From positions 496,001-560,000 of the forward strand of contig NZ_NIWT01000006.1 of assembly GCF_002236115.1 (NCBI RefSeq): 64,000 nt of DNA, in the 5' to 3' direction. The stretch comes from Pseudomonas jessenii (lineage in GTDB: Bacteria; Pseudomonadota; Gammaproteobacteria; Pseudomonadales; Pseudomonadaceae). Positions 10,096 through 18,364 of the stretch are shown one piece after another. The number at the start of each line of letters is the position of its first letter. Position 1 is the stretch's first letter. Below the pieces are notes generated by a model. It was not told the DNA's origin and did not search any database. It was given only the letters and a program-made list of their open reading frames with translations. Made by a program: the position numbers and the translations under genes.

Positions 10096-10808
10096 GTAAA
10101 CCCATCCTCGAGCTCAAGGAACTGGACGTGTTTTACGGGCCGATCCAGGCCCTTAAAGGTGTCTCGCTGCACATCAACGAAGGGGAAACCGTCAGCCTGA
10201 TCGGCTCCAATGGTGCCGGCAAGTCGACCCTGCTGATGTCGATCTTCGGCCAGCCAAGGGCGGCGGACGGACAGATCCTCTATCAGGGCGTGGACATTAC
10301 CCACAAGTCGTCCCACTACATCGCCTCCAACGGCATTGCGCAATCGCCGGAAGGGCGGCGGGTGTTCCCCGACATGACTGTCGAGGAGAACCTGCTGATG
10401 GGCACCATCCCTATCGGTGACAAGTACGCCAAGGAGGATATGCAGCGCATGTTCGAGCTGTTCCCCAGGCTTGAAGAGCGGCGTACCCAGCGGGCGATGA
10501 CCATGTCCGGCGGCGAGCAGCAGATGCTCGCCATCGCCCGGGCCCTGATGAGCCGGCCCAAGTTGTTGCTGCTCGATGAGCCAAGCCTGGGCCTGGCGCC
10601 GATCGTGGTGAAGCAGATCTTCGCCACCCTGCGGGAATTGGCCAAGACCGGCATGACCATTTTCCTGGTGGAGCAAAACGCCAACCACGCCCTGCGGTTG
10701 TCTGACCGGGCTTACGTGATGGTCAACGGCGAAATCCGCATGACCGGCACTGGCAAAGAGTTGTTGGTCAACGAGGATGTGCGTAGCGCCTATCTCGGCG
10801 GGCACTGA
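10092..10808 (+). CDS. livF: Branched-chain amino acid ABC transporter ATPase LivF/BraG
   Basis: Second ATPase of the importer, 238 residues. The ATG at 10092 overlaps the livG stop (ATGA). Walker A GSNGAGKST is at residues 38-46, the signature is MSGGEQQMLAIARAL, Walker B is LLLLDEPSLGLAP and the switch His is replaced in the usual LivF way (FLVEQNANHAL). Last gene of the operon, followed 20 nt later by a strong terminator. Confidence 0.93.
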   Translation: MSKPILELKELDVFYGPIQALKGVSLHINEGETVSLIGSNGAGKSTLLMSIFGQPRAADGQILYQGVDITHKSSHYIASNGIAQSPEGRRVFPDMTVEENLLMGTIPIGDKYAKEDMQRMFELFPRLEERRTQRAMTMSGGEQQMLAIARALMSRPKLLLLDEPSLGLAPIVVKQIFATLRELAKTGMTIFLVEQNANHALRLSDRAYVMVNGEIRMTGTGKELLVNEDVRSAYLGGH

Positions 10809-10827
10809 GTCTGCTTTGTTATGCACA

Positions 10828-10858
10828 AGCCCCGGCGCGCAATCGCCGGGGCTTTTTT
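10828..10858 (+). terminator. Rho-independent terminator of livKHMGF
   Basis: A perfect 10-bp GC-rich stem, AGCCCCGGCG with CGCCGGGGCT, a 6-nt loop and a run of six T. It lies just after the livF stop codon. Confidence 0.92.
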
Positions 10859-10883
10859 ACATCTTCTAAACACCACTGAACCC

Positions 10884-10972
10884 TGTGGGAGCGAGCTTGC
10901 TCGCGATAGCGGTGTGTCAGTCTCCACGATGCAAGCTGTGCCGCTGTCATCGCGAGCAAGCTCGCTCCCACA
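10884..10972. repeat. REP doublet (type 1)
   Basis: Inverted pair of the GTGGGAGCGAGCTTGCTCGC element directly after the liv terminator. Confidence 0.9.
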
Positions 10973-11093
10973 GGTTTTGGCATGCCTCTGGGAAATTGTG
11001 GAAAACAATATTCCCAAGCTCGCAAAGCGCGACATAAAGACGCTGCAAATAGTTGTTTTGTCACGGTTTTGACTTGTCCCCGTTTGCTGTGGA

Positions 11094-11507
11094 ACCGGCT
11101 GTGAATAACGTGGGAGTAGCTGGCTGCAGGCCTTTTAAACCGTGGCTTGTAGAGGTGTGGTTGTTTTTTGATCAGGTGTTTTTGCGCAGCTTGCAGGCTG
11201 CTTTGTCAACCTTTTTGTTCGGGATGAAAATGCATGGAATCGGCGTGGACAAGCCTGTGGATAAGTCTGTGACTAAACTCTGGAAAGACTCGGCTGAAGG
11301 CCGTGGTTACTGGCTTGGCGCCATCGCCGGTTTGACCCGTCAGTCATGAAAATGGCCAAGGGCTACACAGCAGGCGGTTGAGGGTCAAGCAAAAAAGTTT
11401 CAAAACCCCGCGCAAAGCCTTGTGGATAGCGGCTTGCAGCTTTTCCACTTGCCCCCAAAGACTGTGGACCGGCCTGTGGATAACATGCGCGCACATGGCT
11501 GTAGGCC
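11094..11507. other. DnaA-box-like cluster with a repeated flanking motif, in a 670-bp gene-free stretch
   Basis: No gene is visible from 10973 to 11646. The stretch holds several nonamers identical or close to the DnaA box TGTGGATAA: 11256-11264 and 11475-11483 exact, 11100-11108 (TGTGAATAA) and 11421-11429 (TGTGGATAG) with one mismatch, plus weaker TGTGGA copies. Two of them lie in a longer conserved unit of about 39 bp: ACCGGC before the box, then TGGCTG-N-AGGCC after it (11094-11132 and 11468-11507). A looser copy is at 11251-11310. It is not the chromosomal origin, since no dnaA, rpmH or similar gene is nearby. A DnaA-titrating site of the datA type is one possibility. Confidence 0.55.
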
Positions 11508-11646
11508 ACGCTGGTCAAGGGGTTGCCGGGATTGAGCGTTTTTTGAACAGATTGAACAGTGGTTGCCGCTGTGAACAAGGCCGGGCATGCTGCCTGCTGA
11601 TTTTCTATTCCAATGGCTGGCGATCAGCCGAAGCAAGGAGAACACG

Positions 11647-12408
11647 ATGTCCAACACCCTGTTTATTACCGGCGCGACCTCCGGTTTTGGTGAAGCCTGT
11701 GCCCGTCGTTTTGCCGAGGCCGGCTGGAAACTGGTGCTGACTGGCCGTCGTGAAGAGCGCCTCAATGCGTTGTGCGCCGAGCTGTCGAAGCAGACCGAAG
11801 TCCATGGCCTGGTGCTCGATGTGCGTGATCGCAAGGCCATGGAGGAGGCGATTGCCAATCTGCCGCCATCCTTTGCAAAACTGCGCGGGTTGATCAACAA
11901 CGCCGGGCTGGCCCTGGGGGTTGATCCGGCGCCCAAGTGCGACCTGGACGATTGGGACACCATGGTCGATACCAACGTCAAAGGCCTGATGTACAGCACC
12001 CGTCTGCTGTTGCCGCGCCTCATCGCCCACGGTCGTGGTGCCGGTATCGTCAACCTGGGGTCCATCGCCGGCAACTACCCGTACCCGGGCAGCCACGTGT
12101 ATGGCGCGACCAAGGCGTTCGTCAAACAGTTCTCCGTGAACCTGCGCTGCGACCTGCAAGGCACGGGCGTGCGGGTCAGCAACATCGAGCCGGGCCTGTG
12201 CGAGAGCGAGTTCTCGCTGGTGCGTTTTGCCGGTGACCAGGAGCGCTACAACGCCACTTACGCTGGCGCCGAGCCGATTCAGCCGCAAGACATCGCCGAG
12301 ACAATCTTCTGGGTGCTCAATGCCCCGGCGCACATCAACATCAACAGCCTGGAGCTGATGCCGGTGAGCCAGACCTGGGCTGGTTTTGCAATCGAGCGTA
12401 AGTCTTAA
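11647..12408 (+). CDS. ydfG: NADP-dependent short-chain dehydrogenase, YdfG-like
   Basis: A 253-residue SDR resembling YdfG, which in E. coli acts on 3-hydroxy acids (serine, 3-hydroxypropionate/malonic semialdehyde). The cofactor motif is TGATSGFG, with an Arg pair (TGRREERL) typical of NADP preference, then NNAG, and the catalytic Ser/Tyr/Lys in LGSIAGNYPYPGSHVYGATK. The C-terminal NINSLELMPVSQTWAGF closely parallels YdfG. AAGGAG precedes the ATG at 11647; longer in-frame starts lack a ribosome site. It stands alone after the DnaA-box-like stretch. Physiological substrate not certain. Confidence 0.85.
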   Translation: MSNTLFITGATSGFGEACARRFAEAGWKLVLTGRREERLNALCAELSKQTEVHGLVLDVRDRKAMEEAIANLPPSFAKLRGLINNAGLALGVDPAPKCDLDDWDTMVDTNVKGLMYSTRLLLPRLIAHGRGAGIVNLGSIAGNYPYPGSHVYGATKAFVKQFSVNLRCDLQGTGVRVSNIEPGLCESEFSLVRFAGDQERYNATYAGAEPIQPQDIAETIFWVLNAPAHININSLELMPVSQTWAGFAIERKS

Positions 12409-12409
12409 T

Positions 12410-12540
12410 TGTGGCGAGGGGGCTTGCCCCCGTTGGGCTGCGGAGCAGCCCCGAAACCATAGCGCTCAATTTTCAGATGTACTTCATCCACCGGTTTGCG
12501 ACTGCTCCGCAGCCGAACGGGGGCAAGCCCCCTCGCTACA
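12410..12540. repeat. Palindromic element (type 2)
   Basis: Ends are inverted copies of GTGGCGAGGGGGCTTGCCCC, with inner inverted arms GGGCTGCGGAGCAGCC / GCTCCGCAGCCGAACG. This second extragenic palindrome type recurs at 37141-37289. Confidence 0.85.
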
Positions 12541-12626
12541 AGAGCGGTCAAAACCGGACATCAGCTAGACTCCTCCCTCAAGCAATCCGCCGCACCCGGC
12601 GGTCTAGAGGTATCTGAGGAGATCAA

Positions 12627-13532
12627 GTGAGTAATCGAGGCGAGCAGGCGCTGCTCAAACAATCGACCTTCCTGATGCTCGCCGTGACATTCGCCGGGAT
12701 CATCACCGGTTTTGTTTCGGGCGCCCAATCCATTCTGTTCGATGGCTTCTTTTCGTTGATCGCGGCCTTCATCAAGGTCCTGATGCTGATCACCGCCCGG
12801 CTGATCGCCAAGGAAAGCAACCATCGCTTTCAGTTCGGTTCCTGGCACCTGGAGCCCATGGTGCTGGTGATCGAAGGCAGTTTCATATTCCTGGTGGCCG
12901 TTTATGCCTTTCTCAACGGTGTGTTCGGCATCATCAGTGGTGGTCGCGAAGTCGAACTCGGTCTGGTGATTTTCTACGCGGCCTTCTTCACTGTCGTTGA
13001 GCTCATTTATTTCTTCTACGTCCGCCAACGCAATCGCACGCTCAACTCATCGCTGATCCAGTTCGACAACATCAGTTGGCTGGTGGACGCGATGCTGTCG
13101 GCGGGACTGCTGGTGAGTTTCCTCATCGCGCTGCTGCTCAAGACTCAGGGTTACGACAAGTGGGCGGTGTATGTCGACCCGATGATCCTGATTCTGCTGG
13201 CCTTGGGCATGCTCCCCCCGGCGTTCAAAATCCTCGGGCCGGCCTTGCGCGATGTGCTGGGGATCGTCCCGGATCAACTGGACGACAAGGTGCGTCAGGT
13301 GATGGAGGTGGCGAAAGTCGAGCATGGTTTCGACGATTACATTTCCTACGTGCAGAAACACGGCAGGGCCTGTTTTATCGAGATTCACATCGTATTGCCG
13401 AAGGATTACTGGCTGGACGGTGTGGGGCAACTGGACAGTTTGCGCGAGGAAATCTCCACGAAGCTTGGCGAGCCGGATGCCGCACGATGGCTGACCATCA
13501 GCTTTACCGGGGACCGCAAGTGGATTGAGTGA
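12627..13532 (+). CDS. Cation diffusion facilitator family transporter
   Basis: A 301-residue inner-membrane metal/proton antiporter of the CDF family, with six hydrophobic segments and a C-terminal cytoplasmic domain (from about residue 210). Asp residues sit in the expected TM2 and TM5 positions (SILFDGFFSLIAAF and SWLVDAMLSAG). The classical TM5 HxxxD is not obvious here (DNISWLVD), so metal preference (Zn, Fe, Mn, Co) cannot be read off. The start is GTG at 12627 behind GAGGAGATC. The gene stands alone; the AGE-epimerase gene converges on it. Confidence 0.8.
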   Translation: MSNRGEQALLKQSTFLMLAVTFAGIITGFVSGAQSILFDGFFSLIAAFIKVLMLITARLIAKESNHRFQFGSWHLEPMVLVIEGSFIFLVAVYAFLNGVFGIISGGREVELGLVIFYAAFFTVVELIYFFYVRQRNRTLNSSLIQFDNISWLVDAMLSAGLLVSFLIALLLKTQGYDKWAVYVDPMILILLALGMLPPAFKILGPALRDVLGIVPDQLDDKVRQVMEVAKVEHGFDDYISYVQKHGRACFIEIHIVLPKDYWLDGVGQLDSLREEISTKLGEPDAARWLTISFTGDRKWIE

Positions 13533-13555
13533 TTGGATTTCCTCTTGCCACTCAG

Positions 13556-14689
13556 TCAGCCGAGATACTGCGCCAACCCGCGATAACAGGTCGCCAGGTG
13601 ATAAGGCGTGGTCGACGGCATGTCGCGGCGGCTGACTTCTCCGTGCTCGTCACGGCACTCGTACCAGCCGCCGTCATGCAGCGAGCGCTGCTGCAATGCC
13701 TGCAATTGACGCAGTACAGCCGCTTCGCTGTCCGGGCGCAGCGTTAATGCACGTAGGTACTCGGCCTGGGCCCAGATGCGTTGCGTGGCGTCCCGGGTAC
13801 CGCCATCGGCTGCGAAATCGAGCATCGCCCGCACGGCGCCAGTCTGCTGATCAACGCCCACTTGCTCGGTAAAGGCGAAGGCCCGCTCCAGATCGGCATG
13901 CAGCGTCGAATTGCGCAACAGTGCCGAAGATTCCAACAGGAAGTACCACTCGAACTGATGCCCCGGTTCAAACCAGTTATCCACAGACCCCAGCGGTTTT
14001 TCCATCAACACGCCGTGCTGCGGATCGATAAAGCGCGCGTGCATGGCTGTGCATAACCCGACGAGCGCCTGTTGCACGTCGAGGTCTTCACGCACCGACA
14101 GGGTGGCGAGGAAAGCTTCGGCCAGGTGCATCAGCGGGTTTTGCAAAGGGCCGCTGTCCAGCGATGCCCAGTCGCGGTCGAGCGTGGCTTCGTACAGACC
14201 GTCGTCCGTGGCGAAACGCTGCGCGACCACTTCCAGCGAGGCATTGAGCACCGACTCCACCAGCGGCTCGCGGACCTTGTCCCAGTAATGGGCGCAGGCG
14301 AACAGGATGAAGGCGTGGGTGTAGAGATCCTTGCGCTGATCCAGCGGCGCACCTTGTGCATCGACACTGTAGAACCAGCCGCCGTGCTCGGCATCGTGGA
14401 AGTGCCGCTGCAAGGAGCGGAACAACGCGGCGGCACGCTCTTCGGCGCCCGGCACCTGACCGATCAGGCTGGCAAACAGATACAACTGCCGCGCACAGGC
14501 CATGGCCCGGTAGCGTTGCGGTGGCAGCGGTTGGTGTTTGGCATCCAGCGCCTCATAAGGCAACGCCATATCGGCGTTCCAGCCCGGACCTTGCCAGAGC
14601 GGCACGATGACGTTCAGGAAATGCTGTTGCACCGAGGCGAACAGGGCGGTCAATTCAGGCTGAGAGGCAGAGCGGGAAACAGGCGGCAT
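13556..14689 (-). CDS. AGE-family sugar epimerase/isomerase
   Basis: A 377-residue protein of the N-acylglucosamine 2-epimerase (AGE) family, an (alpha/alpha)6 barrel that includes mannose isomerase and YihS-type aldose-ketose isomerases. Family segments include the WNADMALPYEALD opening, the conserved YTHAFILFACAHYW, a central NPLMHLAEAFLA, and EPGHQFEWYFLLE with the catalytic-type His. It lies on the minus strand with its 3' end facing the cation transporter. A sugar (mannose/fructose) isomerase is more likely than a true N-acyl epimerase, but the substrate is not determined by sequence. Confidence 0.78.
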   Translation of the reverse strand: MPPVSRSASQPELTALFASVQQHFLNVIVPLWQGPGWNADMALPYEALDAKHQPLPPQRYRAMACARQLYLFASLIGQVPGAEERAAALFRSLQRHFHDAEHGGWFYSVDAQGAPLDQRKDLYTHAFILFACAHYWDKVREPLVESVLNASLEVVAQRFATDDGLYEATLDRDWASLDSGPLQNPLMHLAEAFLATLSVREDLDVQQALVGLCTAMHARFIDPQHGVLMEKPLGSVDNWFEPGHQFEWYFLLESSALLRNSTLHADLERAFAFTEQVGVDQQTGAVRAMLDFAADGGTRDATQRIWAQAEYLRALTLRPDSEAAVLRQLQALQQRSLHDGGWYECRDEHGEVSRRDMPSTTPYHLATCYRGLAQYLG

Positions 14690-14763
14690 TGGCTGGCGTC
14701 GTCACGGCAGGGGCGATTGCGCGACATGTTAACAGGCCTGAGAGGGGTGGTGTCTGTCAGGCC

Positions 14764-14840
14764 GCCATCGCGAGCAGGCTCGCTCCCACAATGGAACTAT
14801 ATCCACAGGAACAATGTGGGAGCGAGCCTGCTCGCGATGG
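14764..14840. repeat. REP doublet (type 1)
   Basis: Two type-1 elements in the outward order (CATCGCGAGC... first), downstream of hupE and upstream of the AGE gene on the minus strand. Confidence 0.88.
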
Positions 14841-14862
14841 GGCCGGGTCAGACACCAGAGAG

Positions 14863-15435
14863 TCAACCTGCCAGCAACCACACGCCAGTCGCCGCCGAAG
14901 CCGCGCCCGCCAGTCGCACCAGGGGCGCTGCGGCCAGCGGCAACACCCGCACCAGCGCATAACCCGCCGCGTGCAACACCGCCGTCGCCGCAACAAAGCC
15001 TGCGGCGTAGGTCCAGGGGCTCGACATTTCCGGCAGTTCCAGCCCGTGCGCGACACCATGAAACAGCGCAAACAACGCAGTCGCACCCACCGCCATCACC
15101 AACGGTGGACGCACTGCCAGGGCAACCGCCAGCCCCAAAGCCAATACGGAAGCGGCAATCCCGCTCTCCAGTGTCGGCAGGTTCAATCCTTCAAAACCCA
15201 ACAGCCCGCCAATCAACATAGTGCCGACAAAGGCACATGGCAGCGCCCAGCGTGCGGCGCCTTGCTGCTGTGCTGCCCACAGGCCGACCGCGAGCATTGC
15301 CAGCAAGTGATCGAGACCGCCAAGTGGGTGGCTGATACCGGCGATCAAGCCGTTGTCGCCGTGTCCCGGATGGGCGAAGGCGAGGGTCGGAGTCAGCAGC
15401 AGGGCCAGGGCGCCGAAAATGCGTTTGAGTGTCAT
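14863..15435 (-). CDS. ureJ: HupE/UreJ-type nickel permease-like protein
   Basis: A small integral membrane protein of 190 residues, family HupE/UreJ, proposed to supply Ni to urease or hydrogenase. It has an N-terminal signal/transmembrane segment, then the family motif HPGHGDNGLIAGISHPLGGLDHL containing the His residues thought to bind metal (H-P-x8-H-P-x-x-G-x-D-H), a second HGVAHGLE motif, and about six hydrophobic segments. The start at 15435 gives the signal peptide; longer in-frame starts would run into ureG. It follows ureG by 29 nt, so it is the last gene of ureEFG-hupE. Confidence 0.88.
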   Translation of the reverse strand: MTLKRIFGALALLLTPTLAFAHPGHGDNGLIAGISHPLGGLDHLLAMLAVGLWAAQQQGAARWALPCAFVGTMLIGGLLGFEGLNLPTLESGIAASVLALGLAVALAVRPPLVMAVGATALFALFHGVAHGLELPEMSSPWTYAAGFVAATAVLHAAGYALVRVLPLAAAPLVRLAGAASAATGVWLLAG

Positions 15436-15464
15436 GGATAAGCTTCCTTGTTGATAAGTCGTGA

Positions 15465-16079
15465 TCAGGCCGCGGTCAGCAAACCCTGGCGTTCGATGAA
15501 GGCAATGATCTCTTCCAGGCCCAGGCCGGTTTTCTGATTGCTGAAGACAAAGGGTTTGCCGTTGCGCATGCGTTGGGTATCGCTGTTCATCATCTCCAGC
15601 GAGGCGCCGACCAGAGGTGCCAGGTCGATCTTGTTGATCACCAGCAGGTCGGATTTGCAGATTCCCGGCCCGCCCTTGCGTGGCAGCTTGTCGCCGGCCG
15701 AGACGTCGATCACGTAGATGGTCAGGTCGGACAGTTCCGGGCTGAAGGTCGCGGAGAGGTTGTCGCCACCGGACTCCACGAGAATCAGGTCCAGCCCCGG
15801 AAAGCGGCGGTTGAGCTGATCCACGGCTTCGAGGTTGATCGAGGCGTCTTCGCGGATGGCCGTGTGCGGGCAGCCACCGGTTTCCACGCCGATGATGCGC
15901 TCCGGTGCCAGGGCTTCGTTGCGCACCAGAAAATCTGCGTCTTCGCGGGTGTAGATGTCGTTGGTCACGACGGCCAGGTTGTAACGCTCGCGCAGGGCCA
16001 GGCACAGGGCCAGGGTCAGGGCGGTTTTGCCGGAGCCGACCGGGCCGCCGATACCGACGCGCAGGGGTTGTGCGTTCAT
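15465..16079 (-). CDS. ureG: Urease accessory GTPase UreG
   Basis: A SIMIBI-class GTPase of 204 residues delivering Ni to apo-urease with UreF and UreD. P-loop GGPVGSGKTA is at residues 11-20, the metal-binding CPH is seen in GVETGGCPHTAIREDAS, the switch/Walker B region in LILVESGGDNLSATFSPEL, and the guanine-specificity NKID in LLVINKIDLAP. The start is the ATG at 16079, which gives the normal family length. It lies 23 nt after ureF. Confidence 0.96.
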   Translation of the reverse strand: MNAQPLRVGIGGPVGSGKTALTLALCLALRERYNLAVVTNDIYTREDADFLVRNEALAPERIIGVETGGCPHTAIREDASINLEAVDQLNRRFPGLDLILVESGGDNLSATFSPELSDLTIYVIDVSAGDKLPRKGGPGICKSDLLVINKIDLAPLVGASLEMMNSDTQRMRNGKPFVFSNQKTGLGLEEIIAFIERQGLLTAA

Positions 16080-16102
16080 GTGATTCTCCAAAGTAAATGG
16101 CC

Positions 16103-16777
16103 CTAGGAACGGAACAGACGGCTGTACTGGCGCTCGTGGGCCATACACGCCAGGGACAGGCCGAAAGCGGCGCTGCCGTAATGATCGGGATCGATTCGAG
16201 TGGCGTTCTGTTGAGCCTGTTGAAGCAGCGGCAACAGTTCGCTGGTCAGGCGTTGAGCTGCTTGCTGACCCAGGGGCAGGGTCTTCATCAGCACCGCCAA
16301 CTGGTTTTCCAGCCAGCTCCAGAGCCATGCGGCCAGGGCGTCCTGCGGGCTGATCTGCCAGGCGCGCGCGGCCAACGCCCAACCCAGGGCCAGATGTGGC
16401 TCGCTGCGCTGTTCGAGGAAGGCGCGGGCTGGGGCGTCGAGCTCCGGCAAGCCATTGAGCAATTGCTGCAACGAGTAGCCCATCTGCCGGCTCTCCTGAT
16501 GCAGCTCACGGGTTTCGCGGCTGGCGCGGTGTTCCTCGCAGCGTTGCAGCAATTCGTCCCAGTTTTCCTCGCTGGCGGCCACGCAATGGGCGAGCAGCAA
16601 GGGTGCTTCGAAGCGTGCCAGATTCAGCAGCAACTGATCGCTGATCCAGCGTCGCGCACTGTCGGGGTCGTGAACACGGCCGTTATCCACAGCCATTTCA
16701 AGGCCCTGGGAGTAGCTGTAGCCGCCAATCGGCAATTGCGGACTGGCCAGGCGCAACAGCGCCCAGGCCGGGTTCAT
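16103..16777 (-). CDS. ureF: Urease accessory protein UreF
   Basis: A 224-residue all-helical UreF, scaffold between UreD-urease and UreG. Family features: SPQLPIGGYSYSQGLE at the N-terminus, the DPDSARRWISDQL stretch, and the C-terminal SLACMAHERQYSRLFRS. The start codon overlaps the ureE stop by 4 nt. Confidence 0.95.
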   Translation of the reverse strand: MNPAWALLRLASPQLPIGGYSYSQGLEMAVDNGRVHDPDSARRWISDQLLLNLARFEAPLLLAHCVAASEENWDELLQRCEEHRASRETRELHQESRQMGYSLQQLLNGLPELDAPARAFLEQRSEPHLALGWALAARAWQISPQDALAAWLWSWLENQLAVLMKTLPLGQQAAQRLTSELLPLLQQAQQNATRIDPDHYGSAAFGLSLACMAHERQYSRLFRS

Positions 16778-17274
16778 GTGCGTACGCCGAACTGGTGCAG
16801 TTTCGGCGCGTAGTTGAAGTCTTCATCGCCGTGACGCGAGTGGTGATGGCCACCGCCGTAGGCGCCATGTTCCGGCTGGAATGGCGCCTCGATGTTCACG
16901 GCAACGGCACCGAGTTGTTCGAGCATGGCCTTGAGCACGTAGTCGTCGAGCAGGCGCAACCAGCCGTCGCCGACCTGCAGGGCGACATGGCGGTTGCCCA
17001 GGTGATAGGCTGCGCGGGTCAGTTCGAAGGCATTGGCGCAGGTGACATGCAGCAGTTGTTCGGGACGGGCGCAGACGCGCACGATTCGCCCGTCTTCGGC
17101 TTGCAGGCATTCGCCGTCACGCAACGGCGGCTGGCCGCGCTCCAAAAACAACCCGACGTCTTCACCCTCGGCACTGAAACAGCGCAATCGGCTTTTGCTG
17201 CGGGCTTCGAACGTCAGGTGCAGTTCGGCGGCCCAAACGGGTTGAGGGTCGATTCTGCGATGAATCACCAGCAT
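16774..17274 (-). CDS. ureE: Urease accessory nickel chaperone UreE
   Basis: A 166-residue nickel chaperone. The N-terminal peptide-binding domain is followed by the metal-binding domain (YHLGNRHVALQV contains the dimer-interface His), and the C-terminus has a short His-rich tail, HGAYGGGHHHSRHGDED. The start at 17274 (MLVIHRRI) is chosen because GGAAG lies 8 nt upstream and because the sigma-54 promoter predicts transcription from about 17300; an in-frame start 8 codons upstream would leave no leader. First gene of ureEFG-hupE. Confidence 0.94.
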   Translation of the reverse strand: MLVIHRRIDPQPVWAAELHLTFEARSKSRLRCFSAEGEDVGLFLERGQPPLRDGECLQAEDGRIVRVCARPEQLLHVTCANAFELTRAAYHLGNRHVALQVGDGWLRLLDDYVLKAMLEQLGAVAVNIEAPFQPEHGAYGGGHHHSRHGDEDFNYAPKLHQFGVRT

Positions 17275-17310
17275 CGGAAGGCTTCCAGCAATGGACAATG
17301 CTCAGGCTAG

Positions 17311-17326
17311 AGCAAGGGGCTTGCCA
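17311..17326 (-). promoter_or_regulatory. Sigma-54 promoter of ureEFG-hupE
   Basis: Read on the minus strand: TGGCAAGCCCCTTGCT, one mismatch to TGGCACG-N4-TTGCW. Predicted start near 17300, 26 nt ahead of the ureE ATG. Confidence 0.75.
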
Positions 17327-17400
17327 ATCGGCATGATGTGTAGGAAATGCCTGACGGTGGCGTAGGACTGGTATCGATGGAGTGAGTATTTTGGTTGAAG

Positions 17401-17430
17401 TTGGTGCGTTGTTTTTGATTTACGCACCAA
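17401..17430 (-). promoter_or_regulatory. Inverted repeat, candidate NtrC-type enhancer of ureE
   Basis: Perfect 9-bp arms TTGGTGCGT (17401-17409) and ACGCACCAA (17422-17430). The embedded TGGTGC and GCACCA are 16 nt apart, the same spacing as upstream of livK. It lies about 100-130 bp upstream of the predicted ureE start. Confidence 0.45.
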
Positions 17431-17450
17431 GTTAAAGCGGCGAGGTTTAA

Positions 17451-17539
17451 TGTGGGAGCGAGCTTGCTCGCGATGGCGGTGGAACTGTCACATCGATGGT
17501 GGATGTCATGCCCTCATCGCGAGCAGGCTCGCTCCCACA
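17451..17539. repeat. REP doublet (type 1)
   Basis: Inverted pair between the ureE control region and the 3' end of the desT-like gene. Confidence 0.9.
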
Positions 17540-17559
17540 GGGATTTCATCCACAGAAAG

Positions 17560-18192
17560 TTACTCAGTGCTGCCGAGCCCTTGCCAATGCTTGAGGCCGA
17601 TAAAGATAAACCGCAACTGCTGGGTGATTTTCGCCTGGGGCGTGAGGTGCTCTGGCAAGGCTTCGGCTGGCGGATCGATGATGTCCGGCAGGGTGGCGAA
17701 CACGCTCTTGACGATCAGATCCGCCATGACGCTCAGGTCGGCGATGTCCAGATGCTGCAGTTTCGGCATCAGTGACAAATCCGCCGCCAGGTCCGAGCTG
17801 ATGTTTTCACGCAAACGGCCGATGGCCTGGCGCACCGGCACCGAACCGCCGTACTGCTCACGGGCAAGAAACAGGAACTGCGAACGGTTGGCGCTAACCA
17901 CATCGAGAAAGATCCGCACCGAGGCATCGATGATGCCGCCCATCACGAACTCGTTGTGTCGTACCAGGCGAATGGTTTCGCGGAATGTCTGGCCGACTTC
18001 GCTGACCAGTACCAGGCCCAATTCATCCATATCGGCAAAATGGCGGTAGAAACCGGTCGGTACGATGCCGGCGGTTTTCGCGACTTCGCGCAGGCTCAGG
18101 CTGCCGAATCCTCGGCCGCCATCCATCAGGCGCCGGGCAGCGTCCATCAGGGCGTTACGGGTTTGTTGTTTCTGTTCGGCGCGGGGCAGCAT
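17560..18192 (-). CDS. desT: TetR-family regulator, DesT-like
   Basis: A 210-residue TetR regulator. The N-terminal HTH is visible (GSLSLREVAKTAGIVPTGFY, then RHFADMDELG), and the rest resembles DesT of P. aeruginosa, which senses acyl-CoA saturation and represses the fatty-acid desaturase operon desCB. In P. aeruginosa desT lies between ureE and divergent desCB; here ureE is conserved on one side, but the gene on the other is a tandem-repeat secreted protein rather than a desaturase. Targets here are therefore unknown. The start MLPRAEQKQQ matches the DesT N-terminus. Confidence 0.8.
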   Translation of the reverse strand: MLPRAEQKQQTRNALMDAARRLMDGGRGFGSLSLREVAKTAGIVPTGFYRHFADMDELGLVLVSEVGQTFRETIRLVRHNEFVMGGIIDASVRIFLDVVSANRSQFLFLAREQYGGSVPVRQAIGRLRENISSDLAADLSLMPKLQHLDIADLSVMADLIVKSVFATLPDIIDPPAEALPEHLTPQAKITQQLRFIFIGLKHWQGLGSTE

Positions 18193-18316
18193 CGCAAGGG
18201 CGTTTTCTGGACAGGGACGCGGCGCACTCTAGCAAATCGGCTTTGCCGGCGTCGAACGACTGTGGGGGGATCACGCGGGGATGTGTGGAATCTATCAAGC
18301 GGGCCTATGAAAATTC

Positions 18317-18347
18317 AAAAGCCCAATCCGGGGATTGGGCTTTTTTT
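18317..18347 (-). terminator. Rho-independent terminator after the tandem-repeat protein gene
   Basis: Perfect stem AAAGCCCAATC / GATTGGGCTTT around a 4-nt loop. T-runs on both strands; on the minus strand it ends the gene at 18365. Confidence 0.85.
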
Positions 18348-18364
18348 CAAGGCGGCCACGGAGC

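Noticed and set aside
10884..10972. REP doublets as rho-independent terminators
   Set aside because: Most lack T-runs and many lie inside operons; they fit the REP/REPIN class better. The true liv terminator is a separate hairpin at 10828-10858.
11094..11507. The chromosomal replication origin
   Set aside because: DnaA-like boxes are present, but dnaA, dnaN, rpmH, parAB and an obvious AT-rich unwinding region are missing nearby.
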